Origin: Ectobius pallidus
Lineage: Eukaryota > Arthropoda > Insecta > Blattodea > Ectobiidae
DNA: 64,000 bases
NCBI GenBank assembly: GCA_964059195.1
Contig: CAXKWD010000002.1
Coordinates: 164,554,559-164,618,558, forward strand
Reading direction: 5' to 3'
Of the stretch, positions 20,160 through 33,900 are shown piece after piece; position 1 is the first letter of the stretch, and every line of letters begins with the position of its first letter. The translations under genes and the position numbers were made by a program. The notes beneath the pieces are model-generated. The model saw nothing but the letters and a program-made list of their open reading frames with translations. It did not search any database and had not been told where the DNA came from.

Positions 20160-21540
20160 CTATGGTACATTTTTATTGTTGATGTTACACGGTTTTATTC
20201 GCAATGAAATGTTATGAGGTTCGTCTCTAGAGAGTTTTTATGTAGTATGCTGATAAAACGGTTTTATTTCGACTTTTCTAACTTCCGTTAGCGTCGATTT
20301 TATTTTTATTTCCCTAAGTTTCTTTTATGGTGTGAGTATACGGAATTGTAAAAGATGTTATTTTTGCCGATATGACTTTTTTCGTGTGAGGCGTTTCAGA
20401 CGGTTCGACAGTCGTTATAACGTAAACTATGGTACATTTTTATTGTTGATGTACACGGTTTTATTCGCAATGAAATGTTATGACGTTGGTCTCTTGGGAG
20501 TTTTTATGTACTAGGCTGATAAAATGGTTTTATTTCGACTTTTCAAAAATCCTGCGCGACTTTCATCTCCAAGAATAAAAAATATTGTTTTTACATTAAC
20601 AATATAATCTCAAAAATGTCTTGTGTTTCCGAGGAAACATAAGTTTATATGCCAAAGGCAGTTGAAACTTTTTTTTCCACTTTTATACAATCCTCCGCTT
20701 TTATAGAAGCTGCATGCCTTCCCGGGATTCTCAGCCATGCCAACTTTCGTAAGCGTCGATTTTATTTTTATTTCCGAAAGTTTCCTTTATGCCGTGAGTG
20801 TGCGGAATTGAAAAAGATGTTATTTTTGCCGATATGACTTTTTTGGTGCGAGGCGTTTTTAACGGTTCGAAAGTCTTTATCTCGTAAACTATGGTACATT
20901 TTTATTGTTGATGTACATGGTTATATTCGCAAAGAAAAGTTATGCCTTTTGTCATTTGGGAGGATTTATGTAGTACGCTGATAAAACGGTTTTATTTCGA
21001 CTTTTCTAAAATCCTGCGCGATTTTCATCTCCAAGAATAAAAGATACTGTTTTTACATTAACAATATAATCTCAAAAATTTCTTGCGTTTCCGAGGAAAC
21101 ATAAGTTTATATGCAAAAGCAGTTGAAACTGTTCATTTTCCACTCTTATACAATACCGCGCTTTAATAGAAGCTGCATGCCTTCCCGGGATTCTCAGCCC
21201 TACCAACTTCCGTTAGCGTCGATTTTACTTTTATTTCCGAAAGTTTCTTTTATGCTGTGAGTATGCGGATTTGAAAAAGATGTTATTTTTACCGATATGA
21301 CTTTTTTCGTGTGAGTCTTTTCAACGGTTCGACAGCCGTTATCTCGTAAACTATGGTACATTTTTATTGTTGATGTACACGCTTTTATTCGCAATGAAAT
21401 GTTTTGACGTTCGTCTCTTGGGAGTTTTTATGTACTAGGCTGATAAAATGGTTTTATTTCGACTTTTCTAAAATCCTGCGCGATTTTCATCTCCAAGAAT
21501 AAAAAATATTGTTTTTACATTAACAATATAATCTCAAAAA
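18240..21540. repeat. 3.3-kb satellite block, first copy of the 3,970-bp period
   Basis: This stretch is nearly identical to 22,210-25,510 at an offset of 3,970 bp. Shared private markers are TAGTATACTG near 18390/22360, ATTCACAGGCCTACC near 18610/22580, and the truncated monomer. Few differences were seen (for example G/A at 18304/22274 and one T in a T-run near 20670/24640). The unit is eight full monomers plus one truncated monomer. Confidence 0.88.
20160..20426. repeat. Truncated satellite monomer (267 bp), copy 2
   Basis: It has the same breakpoint and length as the copy at 16189, and lies 3,971 bp after it. Confidence 0.92.
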
Positions 21541-22209
21541 TGTCTTGTGTTTCCGAGGAAACATAAGTTTATATGCAAAAGTAGTTGAAACTGTTCATTT
21601 TCCACTCTTATACAATCCTGCGCTTTAATAGAAGCTGCATGCCTTCCCGGGATTTTCAGCCCTGCCAACTTCCGTTAGCGTCGATTTTATTTTTATTTCC
21701 GTAAGTTTCTTTTATGCTGTGAGTATGCGGATTTGAAAAAGATGTTATTTTTGCCGATATGACTTTTTTCGTATGAGTCGTTTTTAACGGTTCGACAGCC
21801 GTTATCTCGTAAACTATGGTACATTTTTATTTCTGATGTACACGCTTTTATTCGCAATGAAATGTTATGACGTTCGTCTCTTGGGAGTTTTTATGTACTA
21901 GGCTGATATAATGGTTATATATCGACTTTTCTAAAATCATGCGCAATTTTCATGTCCAAGAATAAAAAATATTGTTTTTACATTAACAATATAATCTCAA
22001 AAATGTCTTGTGTTTCCGAGGAAACATAAGTTTATATGCAAAAGCAGGTGAAACTGTTCTTTTTCCACTCTTATACAATCCTGCGCTTTAATAGAAGCTG
22101 CATGCCTTCCCGGGATTCTCAGCCCTGCCAACTTTCGTTAGCGTCGATTTTATTTTTATTTCCGAAAGTTTCTTTTATGCTGTGAGTGTGCGGAATTGTA
22201 AAAGATGTT

Positions 22210-25200
22210 ATTTTTGCCGATATGACTTTTTTCGTGCGAGGCGTTTTCAACGGTTCGACAGCCGTTATCTCGTAAACTATGGTACATTTTTATTGTTGAT
22301 GTTACACGGTTTTATTCGCAATGAAATGTTATGAGGTTCGTCTCTAGAGAGTTTTTATGTAGTATACTGATAAAACGGTTTTATTTCGACTTTTCTAAAA
22401 TCCTGCGCGATTTTCATCTCCAAGAATAAAAGATACTGTTTTTACATTAACAATATAATCTCAAAAATTTCTTGCGTTTCCGAGGAAACATAAGTTTATA
22501 TGCAAAAGCAGTTGAAACTGTTCATTTTCCACTCTTATACAATACCGCGCTTTAATAGAAGCTGCATGCCTTCCCGGGATTCACAGGCCTACCAACTTCC
22601 GTTAGCGTCGATTTTATTTTATTTCCCTATGTTTCTTTTATGGTGTGAGTATACGGAATTGTAAAAGATGTTCTTTTTGCCGATATGACTTTTTTCGTGT
22701 GAGGCGTTTGAGACGGTTCGACAGCCGTTATAACGTAAACTATGGTACATTTTTATTGTTGATGTACACGCTTTTATTCGCAATGAAATGTTATGACGTT
22801 CGTCTCTAGAGAGTTTTTATGTAGTATGCTGATAAAACGGTTTTATTTCGACTTTTCTAAAATCCTGCGCGATTTTCATCTCCAAGAATAAAAGATACTG
22901 TTTTTACATTAACAATATAATCTCAAAAATTTCTTGCGTTTCCGAGGAAACATAAGTTTATATGCAAAAGCAGTTGAAACTGTTCATTTTCCACTCTTAT
23001 ACAATACCGCGCTTTAATAGAAGCTGCATGCCTTCCCGGGATTCTCAGCCCTACCAACTTCCGTTAGCGTCGATTTTATTTTTATTTCCCTAAGTTTCTT
23101 TTATGGTGTGAGTATACGAAATTGTAAAAGATGTTATTTTTGCCGATATGACTTTTTTCGTGTGAGGCGTTTCAGACGGTTCGACAGCCGTTATAACGTA
23201 AACTATGGTACATTTTTATTGTTGATGTACACGGTTTTATTCGCAATGAAATGTTATGACGTTCGTCTCTTGGGAGTTTTTATGTACTAGGCTGATAAAA
23301 TGGTTTTATTTCGACTTTTCTAAAATCCTGCGCGACTTTCATCTCCAAGAATAAAAAATATTGTTTTTACATTAACAATATAATCTCAAAAATGTCTTGT
23401 GTTTCCGAGGAAACATAAATTTATATGCAAAAGCAGTTGAAACTGTTCATTTTCCACTCTTATACAATCCCGCGCTTTAATAGAAGCTGCATGCCTTCCC
23501 GGGATTCTCAGCCCTGCCAACTTCCGTTAGCGTCGATTTTAGTTTTATTTCCGAAAGTTTCTTTTATGCTGTGAGTATGCGGATTTGAAAAATATGTTAT
23601 TTTTACCGATATGACTTTTTTCGTGTGAGTCGTTTTCATCGGTTCGACAGCCGTTATCTCGTAAACTATGGTACATTTTTATTGTTGATGTACTCGCTTT
23701 TATTCGTAATGAAATGTTATGACGTTCGTCTCTTGGGAGTCTTTATGTACTAGGCTGATAAAATGGTTTTATTTCGACTTTTCTAAAATCCTGCGCGATT
23801 TTCATCTCCAAGAATAAAAAATATTGTTTTTACATTAACAATATAATCTCAAAAATGTCTTGTGTTTCCGAGGAAACATAAGTTTATATGCCAAAGGCAG
23901 TTGAAACTTATTTTTTCCACTTTTATACAATCCTCCGCTTTTATAGAAGCTGCATGCCTTCCCGGGATTCTCAGCCATGCCAACTTTCGTAAGCGTCGAT
24001 TTTATTTTTATTTCCGAAAGTTTCTTCTATGCCGTGAGTGTGCGGAATTGAAAAAGATGTTATTTTTGCCGATATGACTTTTTTTCGTGCGAGGCGTTTT
24101 CAACGGTTCGAAAGCCTTTATCTCGTAAACTATGGTACATTTTTATTGTTGATGTTACACGGTTTTATTCGCAATGAAATGTTATGAGGTTCGTCTCTAG
24201 AGAGTTTTTATGTAGTATGCTGATAAAACGGTTTTATTTCGAATTTTCTAACTTCCGTTAGCGTCGATTTTATTTTTATTTCCCTAAGTTTCTTTTATGG
24301 TGTGAGTATACGGAATTGTAAAAGATGTTATTTTTGCCGATATGACTTTTTTCGTGTGAGGCGTTTCAGACGGTTCGACAGTCGTTATAACGTAAACTAT
24401 GGTACATTTTTATTGTTGATGTACACGGTTTTATTCGCAATGAAATGTTATGACGTTGGTCTCTTGGGAGTTTTTATGTACTAGGCTGATAAAATGGTTT
24501 TATTTCGACTTTTCAAAAATCCTGCGCGACTTTCATCTCCAAGAATAAAAAATATTGTTTTTACATTAACAATATAATCTCAAAAATGTCTTGTGTTTCC
24601 GAGGAAACATAAGTTTATATGCCAAAGGCAGTTGAAACTTTTTTTCCACTTTTATACAATCCTCCGCTTTTATAGAAGCTGCATGCCTTCCCGGGATTCT
24701 CAGCCATGCCAACTTTCGTAAGCGTCGATTTTATTTTTATTTCCGAAAGTTTCCTTTATGCCGTGAGTGTGCGGAATTGAAAAAGATGTTATTTTTGCCG
24801 ATATGACTTTTTTGGTGCGAGGCGTTTTTAACGGTTCGAAAGTCTTTATCTCGTAAACTATGGTACATTTTTATTGTTGATGTACATGGTTATATTCGCA
24901 AAGAAAAGTTATGCCTTTTGTCATTTGGGAGGATTTATGTAGTACGCTGATAAAACGGTTTTATTTCGACTTTTCTAAAATCCTGCGCGATTTTCATCTC
25001 CAAGAATAAAAGATACTGTTTTTACATTAACAATATAATCTCAAAAATTTCTTGCGTTTCCGAGGAAACATAAGTTTATATGCAAAAGCAGTTGAAACTG
25101 TTCATTTTCCACTCTTATACAATACCGCGCTTTAATAGAAGCTGCATGCCTTCCCGGGATTCTCAGCCCTACCAACTTCCGTTAGCGTCGATTTTACTTT

Positions 25201-25510
25201 TATTTCCGAAAGTTTCTTTTATGCTGTGAGTATGCGGATTTGAAAAAGATGTTATTTTTACCGATATGACTTTTTTCGTGTGAGTCGTTTTCAACGGTTC
25301 GACAGCCGTTATCTCGTAAACTATGGTACATTTTTATTGTTGATGTACACGCTTTTATTCGCAATGAAATGTTTTGACGTTCGTCTCTTGGGAGTTTTTA
25401 TGTACTAGGCTGATAAAATGGTTTTATTTCGACTTTTCTAAAATCCTGCGCGATTTTCATCTCCAAGAATAAAAAATATTGTTTTTACATTAACAATATA
25501 ATCTCAAAAA
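22210..25510. repeat. 3.3-kb satellite block, second copy of the 3,970-bp period
   Basis: This is the second copy of 18,240-21,540. Monomers start at 22277, 22740, 23203, 23666, 24130 (truncated), 24397, 24858 and 25321. Beyond about 25,510 the two copies carry different monomer variants, so the duplication is bounded there or overwritten by later exchange. Confidence 0.88.
24130..24396. repeat. Truncated satellite monomer (267 bp), copy 3
   Basis: It has the same breakpoint as the other short monomers, 3,970 bp after copy 2. A single base differs beside the junction (GAATTTTCTAA against GACTTTTCTAA). Confidence 0.92.
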
Positions 25511-27635
25511 TGTCTTCTGTTTCCGAGGAAACATAAGTTTATATGCCAAAGGCAGTTGAAAATTTTTTTTTCCACTTTTATACAATCCTCCGCTTTTATA
25601 GAAGCTGCATCCCTTCCCGGGATTCACAGCCCTGCCAACTTTCGTAAGCGTCGATTTTATTTTTATTTCCGAAAGTTTTTTTATGCTGTGAGTGTGCGGA
25701 AATGTAAAAGATGTTATTTTTGCCGATGTAACTTTTTTCGTGCGAGGCGTTTTCAACGGTTCGACAGCCGTTATCTTGTAAACTATGGTACATTTTTATT
25801 GTTGATGTACACGCTTTTATTCGCAATGAAATGTTTTGACGTTCGTCTTTTGGGAGTTTTTATGTACTAGGCTGATAAAATGGTTTTATATCGACTTTTC
25901 TAAAATCCTGCGCGACTTTCATCTCCAAGAATAAAAAATATTGTTTTTACATTAACAATATAATCTCAAAAATGTCTTGTGTTTCCGAGGAAACATAAGT
26001 TTATATGCAAAAGCAGTTGAAACTGTTCTTTTTCCAATCTTATACAATCCTGCGCTTTAATAGAAGCTGCATGCCTTCCCGGGATTCTCAGCCCTGCCAA
26101 CTTCCGTTAGCGTCGATTTTATTTTTATTTCCGTAAGTTTCTTTTATGCTGTGAGTATGCGGATTTGAAAAAGGTGTTATTTTTGCCGATATGACTTTTT
26201 TCGTATGAGTCGTTTTCAACGGTTCGACAGCCGTTATCTCGTAAACTATGGTACATTTTTATTGTTGATGTACACGCTTTTATTCGCAATGAAATGTTAT
26301 GACGTTCGTCTCTTGGGAGTTTTTATGTACTAGGCTGATATAATGGTTTTATATCGACTTTTCTAAAATCATGGGCAATTTTCATGTCCCAGAATAAAAA
26401 ATATTGTTTTTACATTAACAATATAATCTCAAAAATGTCTTGTGTTTCCGAGGAAACATAAGTTTATATGCAAAAGCAGTTGAAACTGTTCTTTTTCCAC
26501 TCTTATACAATCCTGCGCTTTAATAGAAGCTGCATGCCTTCCCGGGATTCTCAGCCCTACCAACTTTCGTTAGCGTCGATTTCATTTTTATTTCCGAAAG
26601 TTTCTTTTATGCTGTGAGTGTGCGGATTTGAAAAAGATGTTATTTTTGCCGATATGACTTTTTTCGTATGAGTCGTTTTCAACGGTTCGACAGCCGTTAT
26701 CTCGTAAACTATGGTACATTTTTATTGTTGATGTACACGCTTTTATTCGCAATGAAATGTTATGACGTTCGTCTCTTGGGAGTTTTTATGTACTAGGCTG
26801 ATATAATGGTTTTATATCGACTTTTCTAAAATCATGGGCAATTTTCATGTCCAAGAATAAAAAATATTGTTTTTACATTAACAATATAATCTCAAAAATG
26901 TCTTGTGTTTCCGAGGAAACATAAGTTTATATGCAAAAGCAGTTGAAACTGTTCATTTTCCACTCTTATACAATACCGCGCTTTAATAGAAGCTGCATGC
27001 CTTCCCGGGATTCTCAGCCCTGCCAACTTCCGTTAGCGTCGATTTTAGTTTTATTTCCGAAAGTTTCTTTTATGCTGTGAGTATGCGGATTTGAAAAATA
27101 TGTTATTTTTACCGATATGACTTTTTTCGTGTGAGTCGTTTTCATCGGTTCGACAGCCGTTATCTCGTAAACTATGGTACATTTTTATTGTTGATGTACT
27201 CGCTTTTATTCGTAATGAAATGTTATGACGTTCGTCTCTTGGGAGTCTTTATGTACTAGGCTGATAAAATGGTTTTATTTCGACTTTTCTAAAATCCTGC
27301 GCGATTTTCATCTCCAAGAATAAAAAATATTGTTTTTACATTAACAATATAATCTCAAAAATGTCTTGTGTTTCCGAGGAAACATAAGTTTATATGCCAA
27401 AGGCAGTTGAAACTTATTTTTTCCACTTTTATACAATCCTCCGCTTTTATAGAAGCTGCATGCCTTCCCGGGATTCTCAGCCATGCCAACTTTCGTAAGC
27501 GTCGATTTTATTTTTATTTCCGAAAGTTTCTTCTATGCCGTGAGTGTGCGGAATTGAAAAAGATGTTATTTTTGCCGATATGACTTTTTTTCGTGCGAGG
27601 CGTTTTCAATGGTTCGAAAGCCTTTATCTCGTAAA
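25511..27635. repeat. 463-bp satellite between the 3,970-bp blocks and truncated copy 4
   Basis: Monomers start at 25783, 26246, 26709 and 27172. Variants with ATCATGGGCAATTTTCATGTCC near 26370 and 26832 relate these monomers to those at 14461 and 33118. No genes. Confidence 0.9.
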
Positions 27636-27902
27636 CTATGGTACATTTTTGTTGTTGATGTTACACGGTTTTATTCGCAATGAAATGTTATGAGGTTCGT
27701 CTCTAGAGAGTTTTTATGTAGTATGCTGATAAAACGGTTTTATTTCGACTTTTCTAACTTCCGTTAGCGTCGATTTTATTTTTATTTCCCTAAGTTTCTT
27801 TTATGGTGTGAGTATACGGAATTGTAAAAGATGTTATTTTTGCCGATATGACTTTTTTCGTGTGAGGCGTTTCAGGCGGTTCGACAGTCGTTATAACGTA
27901 AA
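27636..27902. repeat. Truncated satellite monomer (267 bp), copy 4
   Basis: It has the same breakpoint, 3,506 bp after copy 3, that is one full monomer less than the 3,970-bp period. Confidence 0.92.
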
Positions 27903-27971
27903 CTATGGTACATTTTTATTTTTGATGTACACGGTTTTATTCGCAATGAAATGTTATGACGTTCGTCTCTT

Positions 27972-30900
27972 AATAGTTTTTATGTACTAGGCTGATAAAA
28001 TAGTTTTATTTCGACTTTTCTAAAATCCTGCGCGATTTTCATCTCCAAGAATAAAAAATATTGTTTTTACATTAACAATGTAATTTCAAAAATGTCTTGT
28101 GTATCCGAGGAAACATAAATTTATATGCAAATCAGTTGAAACTGTTCATTTTCCACTCTTATACAATCCCGCGCTTTAATAGAAGCTGCATGCCTTCCCG
28201 GGATTCTCAGCCCTGCCAACTTCCGTTAGCGTCGATTTTAGTTTTATTTCCGAAAGTTTCTTTTATGCTGTGAGTATGCGGATTTGAAAAATATGTTATT
28301 TTTACCGATATGACTTTTTTCGTGTGAGTCGTTTTCATCGGTTCGACAGCCGTTATCTCGTAAACTATGGTACATTTTTATTGTTGATGTACACGCTTTT
28401 ATTCGCAATGAAATGTTATGACGTTGGTCTCTTGGGAGTTTTTATGTACTAGGCTGATAAAATGGTTTTATTTCGACTTTTCTAAAATCCTGCGCGACTT
28501 TCATCTCCAAGAATAAAAAATATTGTTTTTACATTAACAATATAATCTCAAAAATGTCTCTTGTTTCCGAGGAAACATAAGTTTATATGCCAAAGGCAGT
28601 TGAAACTTTTTTTTCCACTTTTATACAATCCTCCGCTTTTATAGAAGCTGCATGCCTTCCCGGGATTCTCAGCCATGCCAACTTTCGTAAGCGTCGATTT
28701 TATTTTTATTTCCGAAAGTTTCTTCTATGCCGTGAGTGTGCGGAATTGAAAAAGATGTTATTTTTGCCGATATGACTTTTTTGGTGCGAGGCGTTTTTAA
28801 CGGTTCGAAAGTCTTTATCTCGTAAACTATGGTACATTTTTATTGTTGATGTACATGGTTATATTCGCAAAGAAAAGTTATGCCTTTTGTCATTTGGGAG
28901 GATTTATGTAGTACGCTGATAAAACGGTTTTATTTCGACTTTTCTAAAATCCTGCGCGATTTTCATCTCCAAGAATAAAAGATACTGTTTTTACATTAAC
29001 AATATAATCTCAAAAATTTCTTGCGTTTCCGAGGAAACATAAGTTTATATGCAAAAGCAGTTGAAACTGTTCATTTTCCACTCTTATACAATACCGCGCT
29101 TTAATAGAAGCTGCATGCCTTCCCGGGATTCTCAGCCCTACCAACTTCCGTTAGCGTCGATTTTACTTTTATTTCCGAAAGTTTCTTTTATGCTGTGAGT
29201 ATGCGGATTTGAAAAAGATGTTATTTTTACCGATATGACTTTTTTCGTGTGAGTCGTTTTCAACGGTTCGACAGCCCTTATCTCGTAAACTATGGTACAT
29301 TTTTATTGTTGATGTACACGCTTTTATTCGCAATGAAATGTTTTGACGTTCGTCTCTCTGTGGAGTTTTTATGTACTAGGCTGATAAAATGGTTTTATTT
29401 CGACTTTTCTAAAATCCTGCGCGATTTTCATCTCCAAGAATAAAAAATATTGTTTTTACATTAACAATATAATCTCAAAAATGTCTTGTGTTTCCGAGGA
29501 AACATAAGTTTATATGCCAAAGGCAGTTGAAAATTTTTTTTTCCACTTTTATACAATCCTCCGCTTTTATAGAAGCTGCATCCCTTCCCGGGATTCACAG
29601 CCCTGCCAACTTTCGTAAGCGTCGATTTTATTTTTATTTCCGAAAGTTTTTTTATGCTGTGAGTGTGCGGAAACGTAAAAGATGTTATTTTTGCCGATGT
29701 AACTTTTTTCGTGCGAGGCGTTTTCAACGGTTCGACAGCCGTTATCTTGTAAACTATGGTACATTTTTATTGTTGATGTACACGCTTTTATTCGCAATGA
29801 AATGTTTTGACGTTCGTCTCTTGGGAGTTTTTATGTACTAGGCTGATAAAATGGTTTTATATCGACTTTTCTAAAATCCTGCGCGACTTTCATCTCCAAG
29901 AATAAAAAATATTGTTTTTACATTAACAATATAATCTCAAAAATGTCTTGTGTTTCCGAGGAAACATAAGTTTATATGCAAAAGCAGTTGAAACTGTTCT
30001 TTTTCCAATCTTATACAATCCTGCGCTTTAATAGAAGCTGCATGCCTTCCCGGGATTCTCAGCCCTGCCAACTTCCGTTAGCGTCGATTTTATTTTTATT
30101 TCCGAAAGTTTCTTTTATGCTGTGAGTATGCGGAATTATAAAAGATGTTATTTTTGCCGATATGACTTTTTTCGTGTGAGTCGTTTTCAACGGTTCGACA
30201 GCCGTTATCTCGTAAACTATGGTACATTTTTATTGTTGATGTACACGCTTTTATTCGCAATGAAATGTTATGACGTTCGTCTCTTGGGAGTTTTTATGTA
30301 CTAGGCTGATAAAATGGTTTTATTTCGACTTTTCTAAAATCCTGCGCGATTTTCATCTCCAAGAATAAAAAATATTGTTTTTACATTAACAATATAATCT
30401 CAAAAATGTCTTGTGTTTCCGAGGAAACATAAGTTTATATGCAAAAGTAGTTGAAACTGTTCATTTTCCACTCTTATACAATCCTGCGCTTTAATAGAAG
30501 CTGCATGCCTTCCCGGGATTTTCAGCCCTGCCAACTTCCGTTAGCGTCGATTTTATTTTTATTTCCGTAAGTTTCTTTTATGCTGTGAGTATGCGGATTT
30601 GAAAAAGATGTTATTTTTGCCAATATGACTTTTTTCGTATGAGTCGTTTTTAACGGTTCGACAGCCGTTATCTCGTAAACTATGGTACATTTTTATTGTT
30701 GATGTACACGCTTTTATTCGCAATGAAATGTTTTGACGTTCGTCTCTTGGGAGTTTTTATGTACTAGGCTGATAAAATGGTTTTATATCGACTTTTCTAA
30801 AATCCTGCGCGACTTTCATCTCCAAGAATAAAAAATATTGTTTTTACATTAACAATATAATCTCAAAAATGTCTTGTGTTTCCGAGGAAACATAAGTTTA

Positions 30901-33900
30901 TATGCAAAAGCAGTTGAAACTGTTCTTTTTCCACTCTTATACAATCCTGCGCTTTAATAGAAGCTGCATGCCTTCCCGGGATTTTCAGCCCTGCCAACTT
31001 CCGTTAGCGTCGATTTTATTTTTATTTCCGTAAGTTTCTTTTATGCTGTGAGTGTGCGGAATTGTAAAAAATGTTATTTTTGCCGATATGACTTTTTTCG
31101 TGCGAGGCGTTTTCAACGGTTCGACAGCCGTTATCTCGTAAACTATGGTACATTTTTATTGTTGATGTTACATGGTTTTATTCGCAATGAAATGTTATGA
31201 GGTTCGTCTCTAGAGAGTTTTTATGTAGTATGCTGATAAAACGGTTTTATTTCGACTTTTCTAAAATCCTGCGCGATTTTCATCTCCAAGAATAAAAGAT
31301 ACTGTTTTTACATTAACAATATAATCTCAAAAATTTCTTGCGTTTCCGAGGAAACATAAGTTTATATGCAAAAGCAGTTGAAACTGTTCATTTTCCACTC
31401 TTATACAATACCGCGCTTTAATAGAAGCTGCATGGCTTCCCGGGATTCTCAGCCCTACCAACTTCCGTTAGCGTCGATTTTATTTTTATTTCCCTATGTT
31501 TCTTTTATGGTGTGAGTATACGGAATTGTAAAAGATGTTATTTTTACCGATATGACTTTTTTCGTGTGAGGCGTTTGAGACGGTTCGACAGCCGTTATAA
31601 CGTAAACTATGGTACATTTTTATTGTTGATGTACACGCTTTTATTCGCAATGAAATGTTATGACGTTCGTCTCTTGGGAGTTTTTATGTACTAGGCTGAT
31701 AAAATGGTTTTATTTCGACTTTTCTAAAATCCTGCGCGATTTTCATCTCCAAGAATAAAAAATATTGTTTTTACATTAACAATATAATCTCAAAAATGTC
31801 TTGTGTTTCCGAGGAAACATAAGTTTATATGCCAAAGGCAGTTGAAACTTTTTTTTCCCACTTTTATACAATCCTCCGCTTTTATAGAAGCTGCATGCCT
31901 TCCCGGGATTCTCAGCCATGCCAACTTTCGTAAGCGTCGATTTTATTTTTATTTCCGAAAGTTTCCTTTAAGCCGCGAGTGTGCGGAATTGAAAAAGATG
32001 TTATTTTTGCCGATATGACTTTTTTCGTGCGAGGCGTTTTCAACGGTTCGAAAGCCTTTATCTCGTAAGCTATGGTACATTTTTATTGTTGATGTACATG
32101 GTTATATTCGCAAAGAAAAGTTATGCCTTTTGTCATTTGGGAGGATTTATGTAGTACGCTGATAAAACGGTTTTATTTCGACTTTTCTAAAATCCTGCGC
32201 GATTTTCATCTCCAAGAATAAAAGATACTGTTTTACATTAACAATATAATCTCAAAAATTTATTGCGTTTCCGAGGAAACATAAGTTTATATGCAAAAGC
32301 AGTTGAAACTGTTCTTTTTCCAATCTTATACAATCCTGCTTTTTAATAGAAGCTGCACCTTCCCGGGATTCTCAGCCCTACAAACTTCCGTAAGCGTCGA
32401 TTTCATTTTTATTTCCGAAAGTTTCTTTTATGCTGTGAGTGTGCGTAATTGTAAAAGATGTTATTTTTGCCGATATTACTTTTTTCGTGTGAGGCGTTTT
32501 CAACGGTTCGACAGCCGTTATCTCGTAAACTATGGTACATTTTTATTGTTGATGTACACGCTTTTATTCGCAATGAAATGTTATGACGTTCGTCTCTTGG
32601 GAGTTTTTATGTAATAGGCTGATAAAATGGTTTTATTTCGACTTTTCTAAAATCCTGCGCGATTTTCATCTCCAAGAATAAAAAAATATTGTTTTTACAT
32701 TAACAATATAATCTCAAAAATGTCTTGTGTTTCCGAGGAAACATAAGTTTATATGCAAAAGCAGTTGAAACTGTTCTTTTTCCACTCTTATACAATCCTG
32801 CGCTTTAATAGAAGCTGCATGCCTTCCCGGGATTCTCAGCCCTACCAACTTTCGTTAGCGTCGATTTTATTTTTATTTCCGAAAGTTTCTTTTATGCTGT
32901 GAGTGTGCGGATTTGAAAAAGATGTTATTTTTGCCGATATGACTTTTTTCGTATGAGTCGTTTTCAACGGTTCGACAGCCGTTATATCGTAAACTATGGT
33001 ACATTTTTATTGTTGATGTACACGCTTTTATTCGCAATGAAATGTTATGACGTTCGTCTCTTGGGAGTTTTTATGTACTAGGCTGATATAATGGTTTTAT
33101 ATCGACTTTTCTAAAATCATGGGGAATTTTCATGTCCAAGAATAAAAAATATTGTTTTTACATTAACAATATAATCTCAAAAATGTCTTGTGTTTCCGAG
33201 GAAACATAAGTTTATATGCAAAAGCAGTTGAAACTGTTCTTTTTCCACTCTTATACAATCCTGCGCTTTAATAGAAGCTGCATGCCTTCCCGGGATTCTC
33301 AGCCCTACCAACTTTCGTTAGCGTCGATTTTATTTTTATTTCCGAAAGTTTCTTTTATGCTGTGAGTGTGCGGATTTGAAAAAGATGTTATTTTTGCCGA
33401 TATGACTTTTTTCGTATGAGTCGTTTTCAACGGTTCGACAGCCGTTATCTCGTAAACTATGGTACATTTTTATTGTTGATGTTACACGGTTTTATTCGCA
33501 ATGAAATGTTATGAGGTTCGTCTCTAGAGAGTTTTTATGTAGTATGCTGATAAAACGGTTTTATTTCGACTTTTCTAAAATCCTGCGCGATTTTCATCTC
33601 CAAGAATAAAAGATACTGTTTTTACATTAACAATATAATCTCAAAAATTTCTTGCGTTTCCGACGAAACATAAGTTTATATGCAAAAGCAGTTGAAACTG
33701 TTCATTTTCCACTCTTATACAATACCGCGCTTTAAAAGAAGCTGCATGCCTTCCCGGGATTCTCAGCCCTACCAACTTCCGTTAGCGTCGATTTTATTTT
33801 TATTTCCCTAAGTTTCTTTTATGGTGTGAGTATACGAAATTGTAAAAGATGTTATTTTTGCCGATATGACTTTTTTCGTGTGAGTCGTTTCTGACGGTTC

